NCBI RefSeq assembly: GCF_014203755.1
Contig: NZ_JACHJS010000001.1
Span: forward strand, 806,001-870,000
Reading direction: 5' to 3'
DNA length: 64,000 bases
DNA from: Saccharothrix violaceirubra
GTDB taxonomy: Bacteria > Actinomycetota > Actinomycetes > Mycobacteriales > Pseudonocardiaceae
The notes under the pieces were generated by a model that was not told where the DNA came from, searched no databases, and was given only the letters and a program-made list of their open reading frames with translations. The translations under genes were made by a program, and so were the position numbers. Within the stretch, counting starts at the first letter, position 1; each line of letters opens with the position of its first letter. Below are positions 15,619-23,804 of this stretch, in pieces.

Positions 15619-16728
15619 GTGAAAAGGATCATGAGGGCCGCGTCCACAGTGGCCACGACCGGAATCCTGCTGCTGGGGGCGGGAATCACCGCACACGCGG
15701 ACACCTCGTCCCACACCATCGAGTTCGGCACACCGGAACAGGTCACCAGCACGACCGAAAGCTCTACCAGCGCGCTACCCGAAGCCACAGTGGACTGCGG
15801 CATCGGCACCACCGTCCACAACCGCGTCACGTCGTGCTCCAACTACCGTGTCCCGGTCCAGTTCTTCGTGAACGAGCAGCCGTACGGAACCGCCACGCTC
15901 TACACCAAGGCAACCGCGCAACTGGACCCGCGCAACCGCTACGAATGGCACCAGAAAGTCGAACTGCGCCTGGTCGACCCGTCCGTGCCCGAGGCGTGGC
16001 TCGTGTCCGCCACCGTCAGCCTCGACTGCAACTACTGTTCCGCGACTCCGGGCGGCACGAAGGTGCTGATCCCGTACACGACGCAGACGTTCGACATCAC
16101 GGTGTCCTCCCCGGGCCGGGACCTCGTGAACGACTCGATCCGGCCGCGCGGCACCTTCACCGCACCCCGCTTCGACCAGGGTGCGGCCTACCTTGGCGAC
16201 GTCTTCCGTCCGCGCTGCGACAACACTCCCCGGGTCACCCCCCGGACCACGGGCGGTTGCGTCTACCCCGACGTGCCCCCGATCTGGCAGATCGACGTGA
16301 CCAATCCGCGGGTGGACGCCGTCGGCTGGCACGTGCTGTGGGCGCAGAACAACCTCCAACACCCCTGGGGCAAGCCCCGCGCCGGGTGGGACCTGCACCG
16401 CACCTTCGACCAGACCCTCATCGGCGCCAACCGGGGCGTGGCCTGCGGCCCCGACGTGCCTCGGCCACCGGGACGTCCCGACCTGTCCTGCGACGAGTAC
16501 CCCTTCGCCCAGTCCACCGAAGGCGCTTCCCGCAATCCGGACTACTCCTGCCACTTCCTCGACCGCAACGACAACTCCCGCGAGGGATCGTTGCGCAAGG
16601 CGTTCCTCAACAGCCTGCGGACCCTGGAAGGTGACGCCTTCCAGGTCGACGTGATCAACGTGCCCGCCGACCGGCAGGCGCCGCCCGACGTCACCCCGCG
16701 CGGCCCGGTCGGTTGCGGACACGACTGA
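15619..16728 (+). CDS. secreted NucA/NucB-domain deoxyribonuclease
   Basis: A 369-residue exported protein. The signal peptide (ASTVATTGILLLGAGITAHA) is cleaved around residue 27. The middle (30-230) is a cysteine-containing region of unknown fold. The C-terminal 120 residues carry the NucA/NucB nuclease signature: DLSCDEYPFAQSTEGAS, CHFLDRNDNSREGSL and DAFQVDVIN. The DEYPF box supplies the catalytic Asp/Glu. It should degrade DNA outside the cell, for nutrient use or competition. GTG 15619 is chosen over an out-of-frame ATG just before it. A strong terminator hairpin follows at 16753. Confidence 0.85.
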   Translation: MKRIMRAASTVATTGILLLGAGITAHADTSSHTIEFGTPEQVTSTTESSTSALPEATVDCGIGTTVHNRVTSCSNYRVPVQFFVNEQPYGTATLYTKATAQLDPRNRYEWHQKVELRLVDPSVPEAWLVSATVSLDCNYCSATPGGTKVLIPYTTQTFDITVSSPGRDLVNDSIRPRGTFTAPRFDQGAAYLGDVFRPRCDNTPRVTPRTTGGCVYPDVPPIWQIDVTNPRVDAVGWHVLWAQNNLQHPWGKPRAGWDLHRTFDQTLIGANRGVACGPDVPRPPGRPDLSCDEYPFAQSTEGASRNPDYSCHFLDRNDNSREGSLRKAFLNSLRTLEGDAFQVDVINVPADRQAPPDVTPRGPVGCGHD

Positions 16729-16752
16729 TCCGGCGTCGTCCTCGACACACCA

Positions 16753-16788
16753 GCGGGTCCGCACCCCATGATGTGGGTGCGGGCCCGC
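16753..16788 (+). terminator. terminator hairpin after the nuclease gene
   Basis: GCGGGTCCGCACCC pairs with GGGTGCGGGCCCGC (13 pairs plus one G-T) around CATGATGT. It begins 25 bases after the nuclease stop. Typical actinomycete terminator without a T-run. Confidence 0.7.
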
Positions 16789-16816
16789 GCCTGTGCGGCC
16801 CGGAAAGGAGAACCCG

Positions 16817-17314
16817 GTGCCCATCGTCCTGCACCGCACCGCCGAGGTGTTCGTCGACGCTTCGACCGTCGATCTCGTCGGTGAGTCCCTTGTCGCCGAA
16901 TTCGAGCCCGACTGGAACCTCAACGGCCTCGCCGAATCCGACCCCGACGGCGAGGGCGTCCGTATCATCTGCGGCCAGGAAACCGGCGTCGTCGACGTCA
17001 CCTGCGAACTGTGGGACCAGCCGGCTCCCCTCCAAGCGGCTTCCTGGCAGGACATCGCCGAGATCTCCGCCCACTGGACCTCGTCGTACCTCGATTTCGG
17101 CACCACCACCCAGGACGACCCCGCCTGCCGACTGCCGCTGCCGGCCGCCGGTTCCTACCGCGTCCGCGTCCACGGCACCCACCGCGACGGCGACGACCCG
17201 CGGCCGGACTCCGCACCCCGCGAGACCTATCTCGTCCAACTCTGGGCGGCGCCGCCCGACGGGCCCACCTCGCTCAAGTCGACCAGCGCCTTCGCCGCCT
17301 CCTGGCGTGCCTGA
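16817..17314 (+). CDS. hypothetical protein downstream of the secreted nuclease
   Basis: A 165-residue acidic beta-rich soluble protein, starting VPIVLHRTAEVFVDASTVDL and ending SLKSTSAFAASWRA. There is no signal peptide. GTG 16817 follows AAAGGAG at 16804-16810; an upstream in-frame start at 16793 would include the ribosome site. The internal LPLPAAGSYRVRVHGTHRD resembles beta-sandwich proteins found beside toxins or nucleases. Being intracellular, acidic and next to a secreted DNase, it could be an immunity protein, but the terminator between them implies a separate promoter. Family not recognised. Confidence 0.7.
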   Translation: MPIVLHRTAEVFVDASTVDLVGESLVAEFEPDWNLNGLAESDPDGEGVRIICGQETGVVDVTCELWDQPAPLQAASWQDIAEISAHWTSSYLDFGTTTQDDPACRLPLPAAGSYRVRVHGTHRDGDDPRPDSAPRETYLVQLWAAPPDGPTSLKSTSAFAASWRA

Positions 17315-17479
17315 CCTCACCGGGTGCCCGGGACCTGTTTCGAGACTGGCACGCAATCGGTGACGGCGTCGAGTGGCAAGTCGCCGTCACGATCTTGTCG
17401 ATTCCCTTGTAGGACGGTGTTCTCCGGACGGTTGTCACCAACGCCGAGGCCATCCGCCCCCGTGGTGCGGGCTGAGGAC

Positions 17480-18121
17480 CAATGGCACCCAGCAGGTCGT
17501 CCGGCGGCGCGAACGGTCCCGCGCACAGGCCGGCGCCAACACCCATCCGGAGACCAAGCGCACCTACCGGCTGCGGTCCTACTTGTTCTGCGAGATCTGC
17601 GGTCGTCGCATGTTCGGCAAGACGCGCCGCCAGCGCGCGCACTACGCCTGCGCGCAGAAGGGCCACGTCCCCGAGGGACGCCCGGACAGCCTGTGGGTGC
17701 GCGAAGTCGCGCTCCTCGACGGCCTCAACGAGTTCCTCAGCCACCACGTGTTCGGGCCGTACCGACAGGAGTGCTCTCCTCGGCCCCGCATGACCTGGAC
17801 AAGCAGACCGAGCAGAACCGCCACGAGCGAATCGCAGCGATCAAGAAGGCGATCGCCGACCTCGACGCCCGGAAGAAGCGCCTGATCCGCACCCTCGAAG
17901 TCACCGGCGACGATGACGAAGTGCCCGACCAGGAGTTCATCCAGGACAACAAGAACCGTCACACCGAGATCAAGGCGGAACGCGCCAAGCCGGCCACCGA
18001 ACTGGAGACCCTCGAAGAGCAGGTCAACGACCAGCAGAACCCCTACCTGCTCCGCTTGCTCCCCGTTGGCGCCTGCGACGGGACTGTCAAACGAGCGGCT
18101 CTGGCGCATTTCCGGTGGTGA
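17480..18121 (+). pseudogene. C-terminal half of a large serine recombinase, frameshifted
   Basis: From about 17500 a frame reads RRRERSRAQAGANTHPETKR, SYLFCEICGRRMFGKTRRQR and HYACAQKGHVPEG. These are the 'recombinase' linker and the zinc-ribbon (CxxC ... C) of large serine recombinases from actinomycete integrative elements. Near 17775 the frame breaks, and the other frame continues with DLDKQTEQNRHERIAAIKKA and a coiled coil to the stop at 18121. The N-terminal resolvase catalytic domain is absent. Evidence of a lost integrative element. Confidence 0.75.
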
Positions 18122-18289
18122 CGGTGGATAGCCGGCCGGTTCTGATCCTGTGATGGGTACCGATCCCCTTGCAGGGACGGCATTTCCGGACTGTCGGTTC
18201 CGGTCGTCGGGTGCGTGACGGAGGGCGGTGGTCGCGATCCGCATCCGGGCTGTGGCGTGCCGTCCGGTGCCCCCGGGCTGCGATGACGA

Positions 18290-18547
18290 AGGCGTCGACA
18301 GCCCGAAAGCACCTTGCTGCACCACCAGGGTCGCCGCCACCGCACCCAGGGCGAGCGCGGCCAACACGGTGGACCTGCCCTCGTAGGTCTGTCCGATGGC
18401 GCTCAGCTTCGACCAGTCCCGCCCACTCGTGCGGTCCAACACCCCGAGGGCCAGCGGCGACAGCGCCACCGCCACGAAGGCGAAACCGGCCGACACGACC
18501 GCCGAGACCGCCAACAGCACCTTCCGCCGTGCACCGGGTCCAGTCAC
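18290..18547 (-). pseudogene. N-terminal fragment of a DUF6082-like membrane protein
   Basis: The frame starting at 18547 (MTGPGARRKVLLAVSAVV) has two membrane helices flanking DWSKLSAIGQTYEGRSTVLA. This pattern (WSxLSxIGxxYgaxS then a second helix ending VQQ) matches the start of DUF6082-type actinobacterial membrane proteins. After about residue 85 the sequence turns into antisense of the recombinase remnant, so the soluble domain has been lost. Confidence 0.5.
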
Positions 18548-18683
18548 GTTCGGGAAGTTGTCGCCCTACGACCGCCGACGGCGCGGAGTTTCCGCCTGGC
18601 GACCCGCCGACGACGACCTCCGGCCGGTCCGCGAAGAGCCACGCTCGTGGGAAGGCGGCGAGGCCGCCTTCCCACGAGCGGAC

Positions 18684-18890
18684 CTACTCGGACCGGGTCG
18701 GAGTGGTCCTCCGGTCGCGCCGACGCGGGCCGTCGTCCGGAGGCCACCGCGGTTTGATCAACAGCAGCCGCAGCACCCGGCGCGCGTCGGACCGTCGTCG
18801 GTCGTCCTTGGCCAGGGTGGCGACCGCCGCGGACAGCAGCAACGCGGCGGTGTAGGCGATGCCGACCGTTTCCACCAGCACGGGAACCAT
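18684..18890 (-). CDS. small single-span membrane protein
   Basis: A 68-residue protein, MVPVLVETVGIAYTAALLLS with one N-terminal helix through AAVATLAKDD, followed by a very basic tail rich in Arg. Similar short membrane proteins with a KDDRRRxDARxVLxLL motif occur beside DUF6082-like genes in actinomycetes. ATG 18890 is the only start compatible with the hydrophobic N-terminus. Function unknown. Confidence 0.5.
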   Translation of the reverse strand: MVPVLVETVGIAYTAALLLSAAVATLAKDDRRRSDARRVLRLLLIKPRWPPDDGPRRRDRRTTPTRSE

Positions 18891-18900
18891 GGCGCCGGTA

Positions 18901-19818
18901 CTACGGCCGGACCATCGGGCGGAGGGTGTCGCGCGCGATCCGCAGACCGGTGAGCACACGGTCCTCGGTGCCGCTCCAGACCGGGTCCTCGTGCTCGACC
19001 GCGACGGCACCGGAGTACCCGGCGACGTGGAGGGCGTCGACAACCCGCGTCCAGTCGATGTCGCCCAGGCCCGGGACCCGGTAGGTCCACCACCCGGAAT
19101 CCCACGGGTCGACGCGCTCGGTGGCCCGACCGTAGACCCCGTACCGGTCGATCCGGTCGTGGTGGACCTGGGTGTCCTTCGCCTGGACGTGCGCGATCCG
19201 GTCGCCGTACCGGCTGATCGCGGTCACCGGGTCGATGCCCAGCCACACCAGGTGGGACGGGTCGTAGTTGAGGTGGAAGCCCAGTTCGAACATCCAGTCC
19301 CACAGCTCCGGCGAGTAGGCCAGGTTGCCCGGGTACCCGTCGGGGTGCCAGCCGGGCATCGGGCAGTTCTCGACGGCGAGCGCGACGCCGTGCTCGGCGG
19401 CGTACTTCGTCAGCGGCGTGAGGACCCGCGCGGCGATGTGCTGGTTCTCGCTGACGGTCTTGCCGGGGTCCCGGCCGACGAACGTGCCCACGCAGCCGAC
19501 GTCCAGTTCGGCGGCGGCCCTGACGCAGGCGCGGAGGTGCTCGTGGACCCGGTGCCGCTCGGCCTCGTCGGGATGCAGGTTGTTGTCGTAGTAGCTGATC
19601 GCGGAGATGCCCAGCCCGTGTAACGCGAGCAGGGCGCGGGTCTCGTCGACCAGTCGCTGGTCGAGGTGCGCGACGTCCAGGTGGTTGGCGGTGTGTTCCC
19701 GGCTGTGTCCCGGCCAGGCGGCGATCTCCAGCGCGTCGTAGCCGTTGCCAGCGGCCCAGTGCGCGATCCGGTCCAGGCTCCGGTCGCCGAGGCACGCGGT
19801 GAGAAAGGCGAGTTGCAC
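18901..19818 (-). CDS. sugar phosphate isomerase/epimerase (xylose-isomerase-like TIM barrel)
   Basis: A 305-residue AP-endonuclease-2-type TIM barrel (IolE/IolI-like) that probably isomerises or epimerises a sugar or inositol derivative. Metal-binding features: CVGTFVGRDPGKTVSEN, AVENCPMPGWHPDGYPGNLA (Glu ligand), HLNYDPSHLVW (Asp/His), HVQAKDTQV and AVEHEDPVW (Glu). GTG 19818 is chosen because AAGGAG lies 8 bases upstream. It is divergent from a ROK repressor, whose ligand is probably its substrate or a related sugar. Sugar specificity cannot be read. Confidence 0.9.
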   Translation of the reverse strand: MQLAFLTACLGDRSLDRIAHWAAGNGYDALEIAAWPGHSREHTANHLDVAHLDQRLVDETRALLALHGLGISAISYYDNNLHPDEAERHRVHEHLRACVRAAAELDVGCVGTFVGRDPGKTVSENQHIAARVLTPLTKYAAEHGVALAVENCPMPGWHPDGYPGNLAYSPELWDWMFELGFHLNYDPSHLVWLGIDPVTAISRYGDRIAHVQAKDTQVHHDRIDRYGVYGRATERVDPWDSGWWTYRVPGLGDIDWTRVVDALHVAGYSGAVAVEHEDPVWSGTEDRVLTGLRIARDTLRPMVRP

Positions 19819-19877
19819 GTTGATCACTCCTTGGGAGCGTGGCGAGATGAGGTGTCGCATGATCTGTGCACTTCGAC

Positions 19878-19905
19878 GTTATCGAGGCTTTAATATGACA
19901 GTCAA
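19878..19905 (-). promoter_or_regulatory. sigma70-like promoter of the isomerase gene
   Basis: On the minus strand TTGACT (19905-19900) and GATAAC (19883-19878) are separated by 16 bases in an AT-rich stretch, about 50 bases before the GTG at 19818. This is a good match to the vegetative consensus. Confidence 0.55.
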
Positions 19906-19933
19906 GAAACAAACTTAATTCGATTTCGTCTTA

Positions 19934-19955
19934 ACTACCCCGTAGTTTTGGTAGT
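19934..19955. promoter_or_regulatory. inverted repeat in the ROK/isomerase divergent region
   Basis: ACTACC and GGTAGT form a 6-bp inverted repeat with a 10-base spacer, directly ahead of the ROK ATG (19964). A ROK dimer could bind here to repress its own gene and, through looping or overlap, the divergent isomerase. Role inferred. Confidence 0.4.
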
Positions 19956-19963
19956 CTCGAAAC

Positions 19964-21133
19964 ATGCAGGAGATCACCTCGTCTTCCCCCCGCGACATCG
20001 CCGGCACCCTGCTGTCCCGCATCGCGGAGCGGGGCGGCGCCAGTCGCGCGGAACTGGCCAGGGAGACCGGCTGGGCCCGATCCACCGTGTCCCAGTGGAT
20101 CGACCGACTCGGCCATGCGGGCCTGGTGGTCGAGGGCGAGGCCGCGGTCTCGGCCGGCGGTCGCCCGGCGATCCCGGTGCGGCTCAACCCCTCGGCCGGG
20201 AAGCTGCTGACGGCGACGTTCGGCGCTACGCACGCCCGCATCGGCGTGAGCGACCTCCGCGGTGATCCGCTCGGCGAGACCGAGAAGACGGTCCGGCTCG
20301 ACCAGGGGCCCGATCACGTCCTGGACTGGACCCAGGAGAGCTTCCGGGAACTGCTCGGTCAGGTGGGCGCGACCGCCGAGGACGTCCGCGCGATCACGAT
20401 CGGGCTGCCGGGACCGGTGCACTTCGTGCACGGCCGCGTGGTCCGGCCGCCGATAATGCCCGGCTGGGACGGCTATCCGGTGAAGCGGCACTTCGCGGCC
20501 AGGTACCCCGCGCCGGTCATCGTCGACAACGACGTGAACCTGATGGCCCTGGGTGCGCTGCACGACCGGTTCCGCGACGTCGACCACCTGCTATTCGTGA
20601 AGATCGGCACCGGGATCGGCTGCGGGATCGTGGTCGACCGCAGGCTCCACCGCGGCGCGGACGGGTCTGCGGGCGACATCGGGCACATTCCCGTGGCCGA
20701 CAGCACCGAGGTGTGCAACTGCGGCCGGGAGGGGTGCCTCGAAGCGGTCGCCGGCGCGTCCGCGATCGCCGGGGAACTGAAACTCGCCTCGCCCATCGAG
20801 ATCGCGGCGCTGGTGCACGGTGGCGATCCCAAGGCCGTCCACGCGATCCGCCGCGCCGGTCAGCGGATCGGCCGGGTCCTGGCCGGCCTCGTCAGCTTCG
20901 CCAACCCGGCCGCGATCGTGCTCGGCGGATCGTTGGCGGGTCTGCGGGACATCCTGCTCACCGAGATCCGCAGCGCGGTGATCGGCCAGGCCACGGACCT
21001 CGCGACCCGGGCGCTGCGGATCGAGATCAGCCCGCCGGAGGTCGACGTCGCCAGGCTGGGTGCGGTCGCGCTGGGACGGGAAGCCGCCCTCTCGCCGGAG
21101 GCTGTCCGGCGTCTGGTGGAGAAGAGCTCCTGA
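19964..21133 (+). CDS. ROK-family transcriptional repressor
   Basis: A 389-residue regulator with an N-terminal winged helix-turn-helix (GGASRAELARETGWARSTVS, about 24-70) fused to a sugar-kinase-like ROK domain. Signature pieces: FVKIGTGIGCGIVVDRRL, HRGADGSAGDIGHIPV and the zinc motif CNCGREGCLEA (about residue 251). A sugar ligand probably relieves repression of the divergent isomerase gene. The intergenic region is AT-rich (TTAACTACC), unlike its surroundings, consistent with a regulated promoter. Confidence 0.93.
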   Translation: MQEITSSSPRDIAGTLLSRIAERGGASRAELARETGWARSTVSQWIDRLGHAGLVVEGEAAVSAGGRPAIPVRLNPSAGKLLTATFGATHARIGVSDLRGDPLGETEKTVRLDQGPDHVLDWTQESFRELLGQVGATAEDVRAITIGLPGPVHFVHGRVVRPPIMPGWDGYPVKRHFAARYPAPVIVDNDVNLMALGALHDRFRDVDHLLFVKIGTGIGCGIVVDRRLHRGADGSAGDIGHIPVADSTEVCNCGREGCLEAVAGASAIAGELKLASPIEIAALVHGGDPKAVHAIRRAGQRIGRVLAGLVSFANPAAIVLGGSLAGLRDILLTEIRSAVIGQATDLATRALRIEISPPEVDVARLGAVALGREAALSPEAVRRLVEKSS

Positions 21134-21184
21134 CCCGGCCTGACGGCGTCCCTGAAAACTTCTCCGAAGAAATCCGGCCGCCGG

Positions 21185-21212
21185 TGTCGGATCGGGTCGG
21201 TCGCGTTCGTAG
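21185..21212 (+). promoter_or_regulatory. promoter-like block of the second DHFR-YCII-ECF42 cassette
   Basis: TGTCGG (21185-21190), 17 bases, then CGTAG (21208-21212): same elements, spacing and flanks (GAAGAAATCC upstream, GGGGGTGA downstream) as at 8499-8526. The retained promoter implies that the second cassette may still be transcribed. Confidence 0.5.
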
Positions 21213-21260
21213 TGGGGGTGAACCCGTCCGCGGGAGGCGGCGCCGAGGCGAGGAGCGTCC

Positions 21261-21856
21261 GTGAAGCCGACGACCATGACCCGGGTGGGCGTCGACGGCG
21301 TGATGCAGGGCAACAGCGCCACGTCGGACGACCCCGGAACGGGTTCCGGCGTGGTGGCTGGGCCATGGGCTGCGGCGACGAGCAGACCCACGCCCACATC
21401 AACCGGACGTACCACCGCGCCGACGCGTTTCTGTTCGGCCGCTACACCTACGAGCTGTTCGCCGGCGCATGGGGATCGTGGACGGCATCGGACGTCCCGG
21501 GCTGGGACCCGGTCCTCGACGCGCTGAACACCCGCCCCAAGTACGTCGGGTCGACCACGCTCACCGATCCGGTGTGGTCGGGCACCACCGTCCTGTCCGG
21601 AGACCTCGCCGCGGCCGTCGCGGACCTGAAAGCCCGGCCGGGCGGCGAGTTGCAGGTGCACGGCAGCGGCGCGCTGATCCGGTGGCTGCCGGTCAACGAA
21701 CTGGTCGACGAGCTGACCCTGCTGACCATCCCGGTGGTGGTCGGTCAAGGCACGCGCCTGTTCCCCGAGTCGGGCCCCGACCTCGTGCTCGACCTGGTCG
21801 AGTCGACCACCGACTCGAAGGGCGTGACAATCCAGGTCTATCGGCCGGCGGCCTGA
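21261..21856 (+). pseudogene. dihydrofolate reductase family protein, copy 2, frameshifted
   Basis: Paralogue of the gene at 8579. GTG 21261 starts VKPTTMTRVGVDGVMQGNSA, but after ATSDDP a single base is missing (near 21336; copy 1 has CCCAGAAACGGC, copy 2 CCCGGAACGGG). The rest continues one frame away with GSGALIRWLPVNELVDELTL and ends IQVYRPAA at 21856. Apart from that base all signature motifs remain, so the loss is recent or a sequencing error. A start at 21212 in the second frame would not give the native N-terminus. Confidence 0.75.
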
Positions 21857-21889
21857 AGCACCACGACGTCCCCAAGAGAGGAACTTCGG

Positions 21890-22213
21890 ATGCCGTACCT
21901 CGTTTCGGTGATCGACGACAAGGACGATTCCGGCAGCACGGACCGGGGACCCGCCACCAGCGCGTTCAACGAACGCCTGATCGCCGACGGCCACCGGGTC
22001 TTCGCGAACGGACTCGCGGACACCGACGCGGCCACGGTCGTCGACAACCGCGGCGCCGAGCCGGTGATCAGCGACGGGCCGTTCGTGGAGTCCAAGGAGT
22101 ACCTGGCCGGTGTCTGGGTGTGGGAAGCGCCGGACCTGGACGTGGTGCTCGCGCTCGCCACCGAGGCGTCGCGGATCTGCGACCGCAAGATCGAGGTGCG
22201 ACCGTTCCGGTGA
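21890..22213 (+). CDS. YCII/DGPF-domain protein, copy 2
   Basis: A 107-residue DGPF protein, about 80% identical by eye to the copy at 9203, with the same motif SDGPFVESKEYLAGVWVWEA. It is intact, with ATG 21890 preceded by AGAGGAACT. It is the only undamaged member of the second cassette; its stop overlaps the GTG of the broken ECF42 copy, as in copy 1. It might still act with the intact ECF42 factor encoded 12 kb away. Confidence 0.88.
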   Translation: MPYLVSVIDDKDDSGSTDRGPATSAFNERLIADGHRVFANGLADTDAATVVDNRGAEPVISDGPFVESKEYLAGVWVWEAPDLDVVLALATEASRICDRKIEVRPFR

Positions 22214-23317
22214 GCGGGGTCGACGCGGCGATCACCTTGGCCCACCGGGCGGACTGGGCCCGGGTGGTCCCCGTCCTGACCAAGCGCTTCGGCGACGTCG
22301 ACGTCGCCGAGGAGGCGACGGCCGAGGCGTTCGCGACCGCGGTCGAGCGCTGGCCGGCCGACGGCGTGCCGCCCAACCCCGGCGCGTGGCTGACCACGAC
22401 CGCCAACGCAAGGCCGTCGACCGGGTACGGCGTGAGGGCAAAAGCGACGACAAGCACCGGGAGGCCGGGATGCTGCGCGACGACCACCCCGAACCCCTCG
22501 GTGCCGTCGACGACGACCGACTCCGCCTGATCTCCACCTGCTGCCATCCGGCGTTGGCGGTGGAATCCCGCCTGCGCTGACGTTGCGCATGATCGGAGGT
22601 CTGACCGTGCCCGAGATCGCCCGCGCGTTCCTGACGACCGAAACCGCGATGGGGCAACGGATCACCCGCGAAAGCCAAGATCAAAGCCGCCCGAATCCCC
22701 TACCGCGTGCCGTCTGCGGAGGACCTCCCCGTCCGCGTCACCGCCGTGCTCGCCGTGCTGTACCTGGTTTCAACGAGGGCTACCTGGCCACCCGGCCCGA
22801 CACGGACGCCCTGCGCCACGACCTGACCACCGAGGCGATCCGCCTCACCCGCCTGATCCGCGAACTGCTGCCCGACGACGGCGAGGTGGTCGGCCTGCTG
22901 GCGCTGATGCTCCTCACCAAGGCCCGCCGCCCGGCACGCCTGTCGGCGCGCGGAGAGCTGGTCACCCTCGCGGAGCAGGACCGGGGAGCCTGGAACGAGG
23001 ATCTGATCGCCGAGGGCCACCACCTGGTCCGGGAACGGCTGGCCGCCGGCACGCCGCCGGGCCGCTACCAGGTCCGCGCCGCGATCAACGCCGTGCACAC
23101 CTCCGCCCGGGACATCCGCGACACCGACCGGTCACAGGTGGTGGTGCTGTACGACCTGCTCCGCCGCCTCGACCCGTCATCGGTCGGCGCACTCAACCGC
23201 GCCATCGCCGTAGCCGAACCGGACGGCCCCGAAGTCGCCATGGCCGCCGTGGACCGCTTGGAGCACGCACTCGCCGAGGTGGATCACGTCGGATCGATTT
23301 CCACGTCGGCGTTGTGA
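22210..23317 (+). pseudogene. ECF42 sigma factor, copy 2, multiple frameshifts and truncated
   Basis: The sequence parallels the factor at 9523 throughout (RFGDVDVAEEATAEAFATAV, MIGGLTVPEIARAFL, LIRELLPDDGEVVGLL) but the frame breaks at least four times by single-base losses: near 22409 (CCAACGCAAGG versus CCAACCGCAAGG), 22574 (CCTGCGCTGACG), 22670 (GCGAAAGCCAAG) and 22769 (CTGGTTTCAACG versus CTGGTGTTCAACG). The C-terminus is also cut after RLEHALAEVDH, about 45 residues short. It cannot yield a working sigma factor. Confidence 0.85.
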
Positions 23318-23330
23318 CGCGCACGTTCGT

Positions 23331-23804
23331 TCAGAGGGTGATTTCGGAGTCCTGCCAGTCCACGCAGGTGGGGTGCAGGGCTGTGGTCATGAGTTCCAGC
23401 AAGGCCGTGCGCAACTGTTCCAGGGAGATCATCGCGTTCCGGGGGAACTCCGTGCGGGTGCCGAAGTCGATGTAGAGCGGCTTTCCCTTGCCGTCCGTCG
23501 GCGTTCGGCCGACGTCCGGCGAGGCGTCGGCCCGGGAGACCCAGCCGTGCATGTCCTGTGTCGTCTCCGTGTCGTCCTGCGCGCGGGCATCGTGCGGGAC
23601 GAAGTCGGGCACGCCGGCGGCGTGGATCGCGGCGATCCGGTAGTCCACGTCGATGTCGAACTCGAGTTGGTGGTCGGGCAGGTTGCGGCGTCCGATGGTG
23701 GGGCGCTCCCGTAGGTAGACCACGGTGGGATGTGGCTGTGGGTTGGTGGTGATGTCGTGGAGTACCCGGGTCAGGTCGGCTTCCGTGCGCACGGTGACGG
23801 TCAC
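23331..23804 (-). CDS. Imm1-family immunity protein for the deaminase toxin
   Basis: A 157-residue protein beginning VTVTVRTEADLTRVLHDITT with PHPTVVYLRERPTIGRRNLP, KPLYIDFGTRTEFPRN and ALLELMTTALHPTCVDW. The pattern (N-terminal helix, strand pair with a polar centre, late helix) fits Imm1, the usual immunity partner of SCP1.201/DddA-like deaminases. GTG 23804 overlaps the toxin's original stop (GTGA), so translation was coupled. It is intact although the toxin is damaged, and so may protect against related toxins. Confidence 0.65.
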   Translation of the reverse strand: MTVTVRTEADLTRVLHDITTNPQPHPTVVYLRERPTIGRRNLPDHQLEFDIDVDYRIAAIHAAGVPDFVPHDARAQDDTETTQDMHGWVSRADASPDVGRTPTDGKGKPLYIDFGTRTEFPRNAMISLEQLRTALLELMTTALHPTCVDWQDSEITL

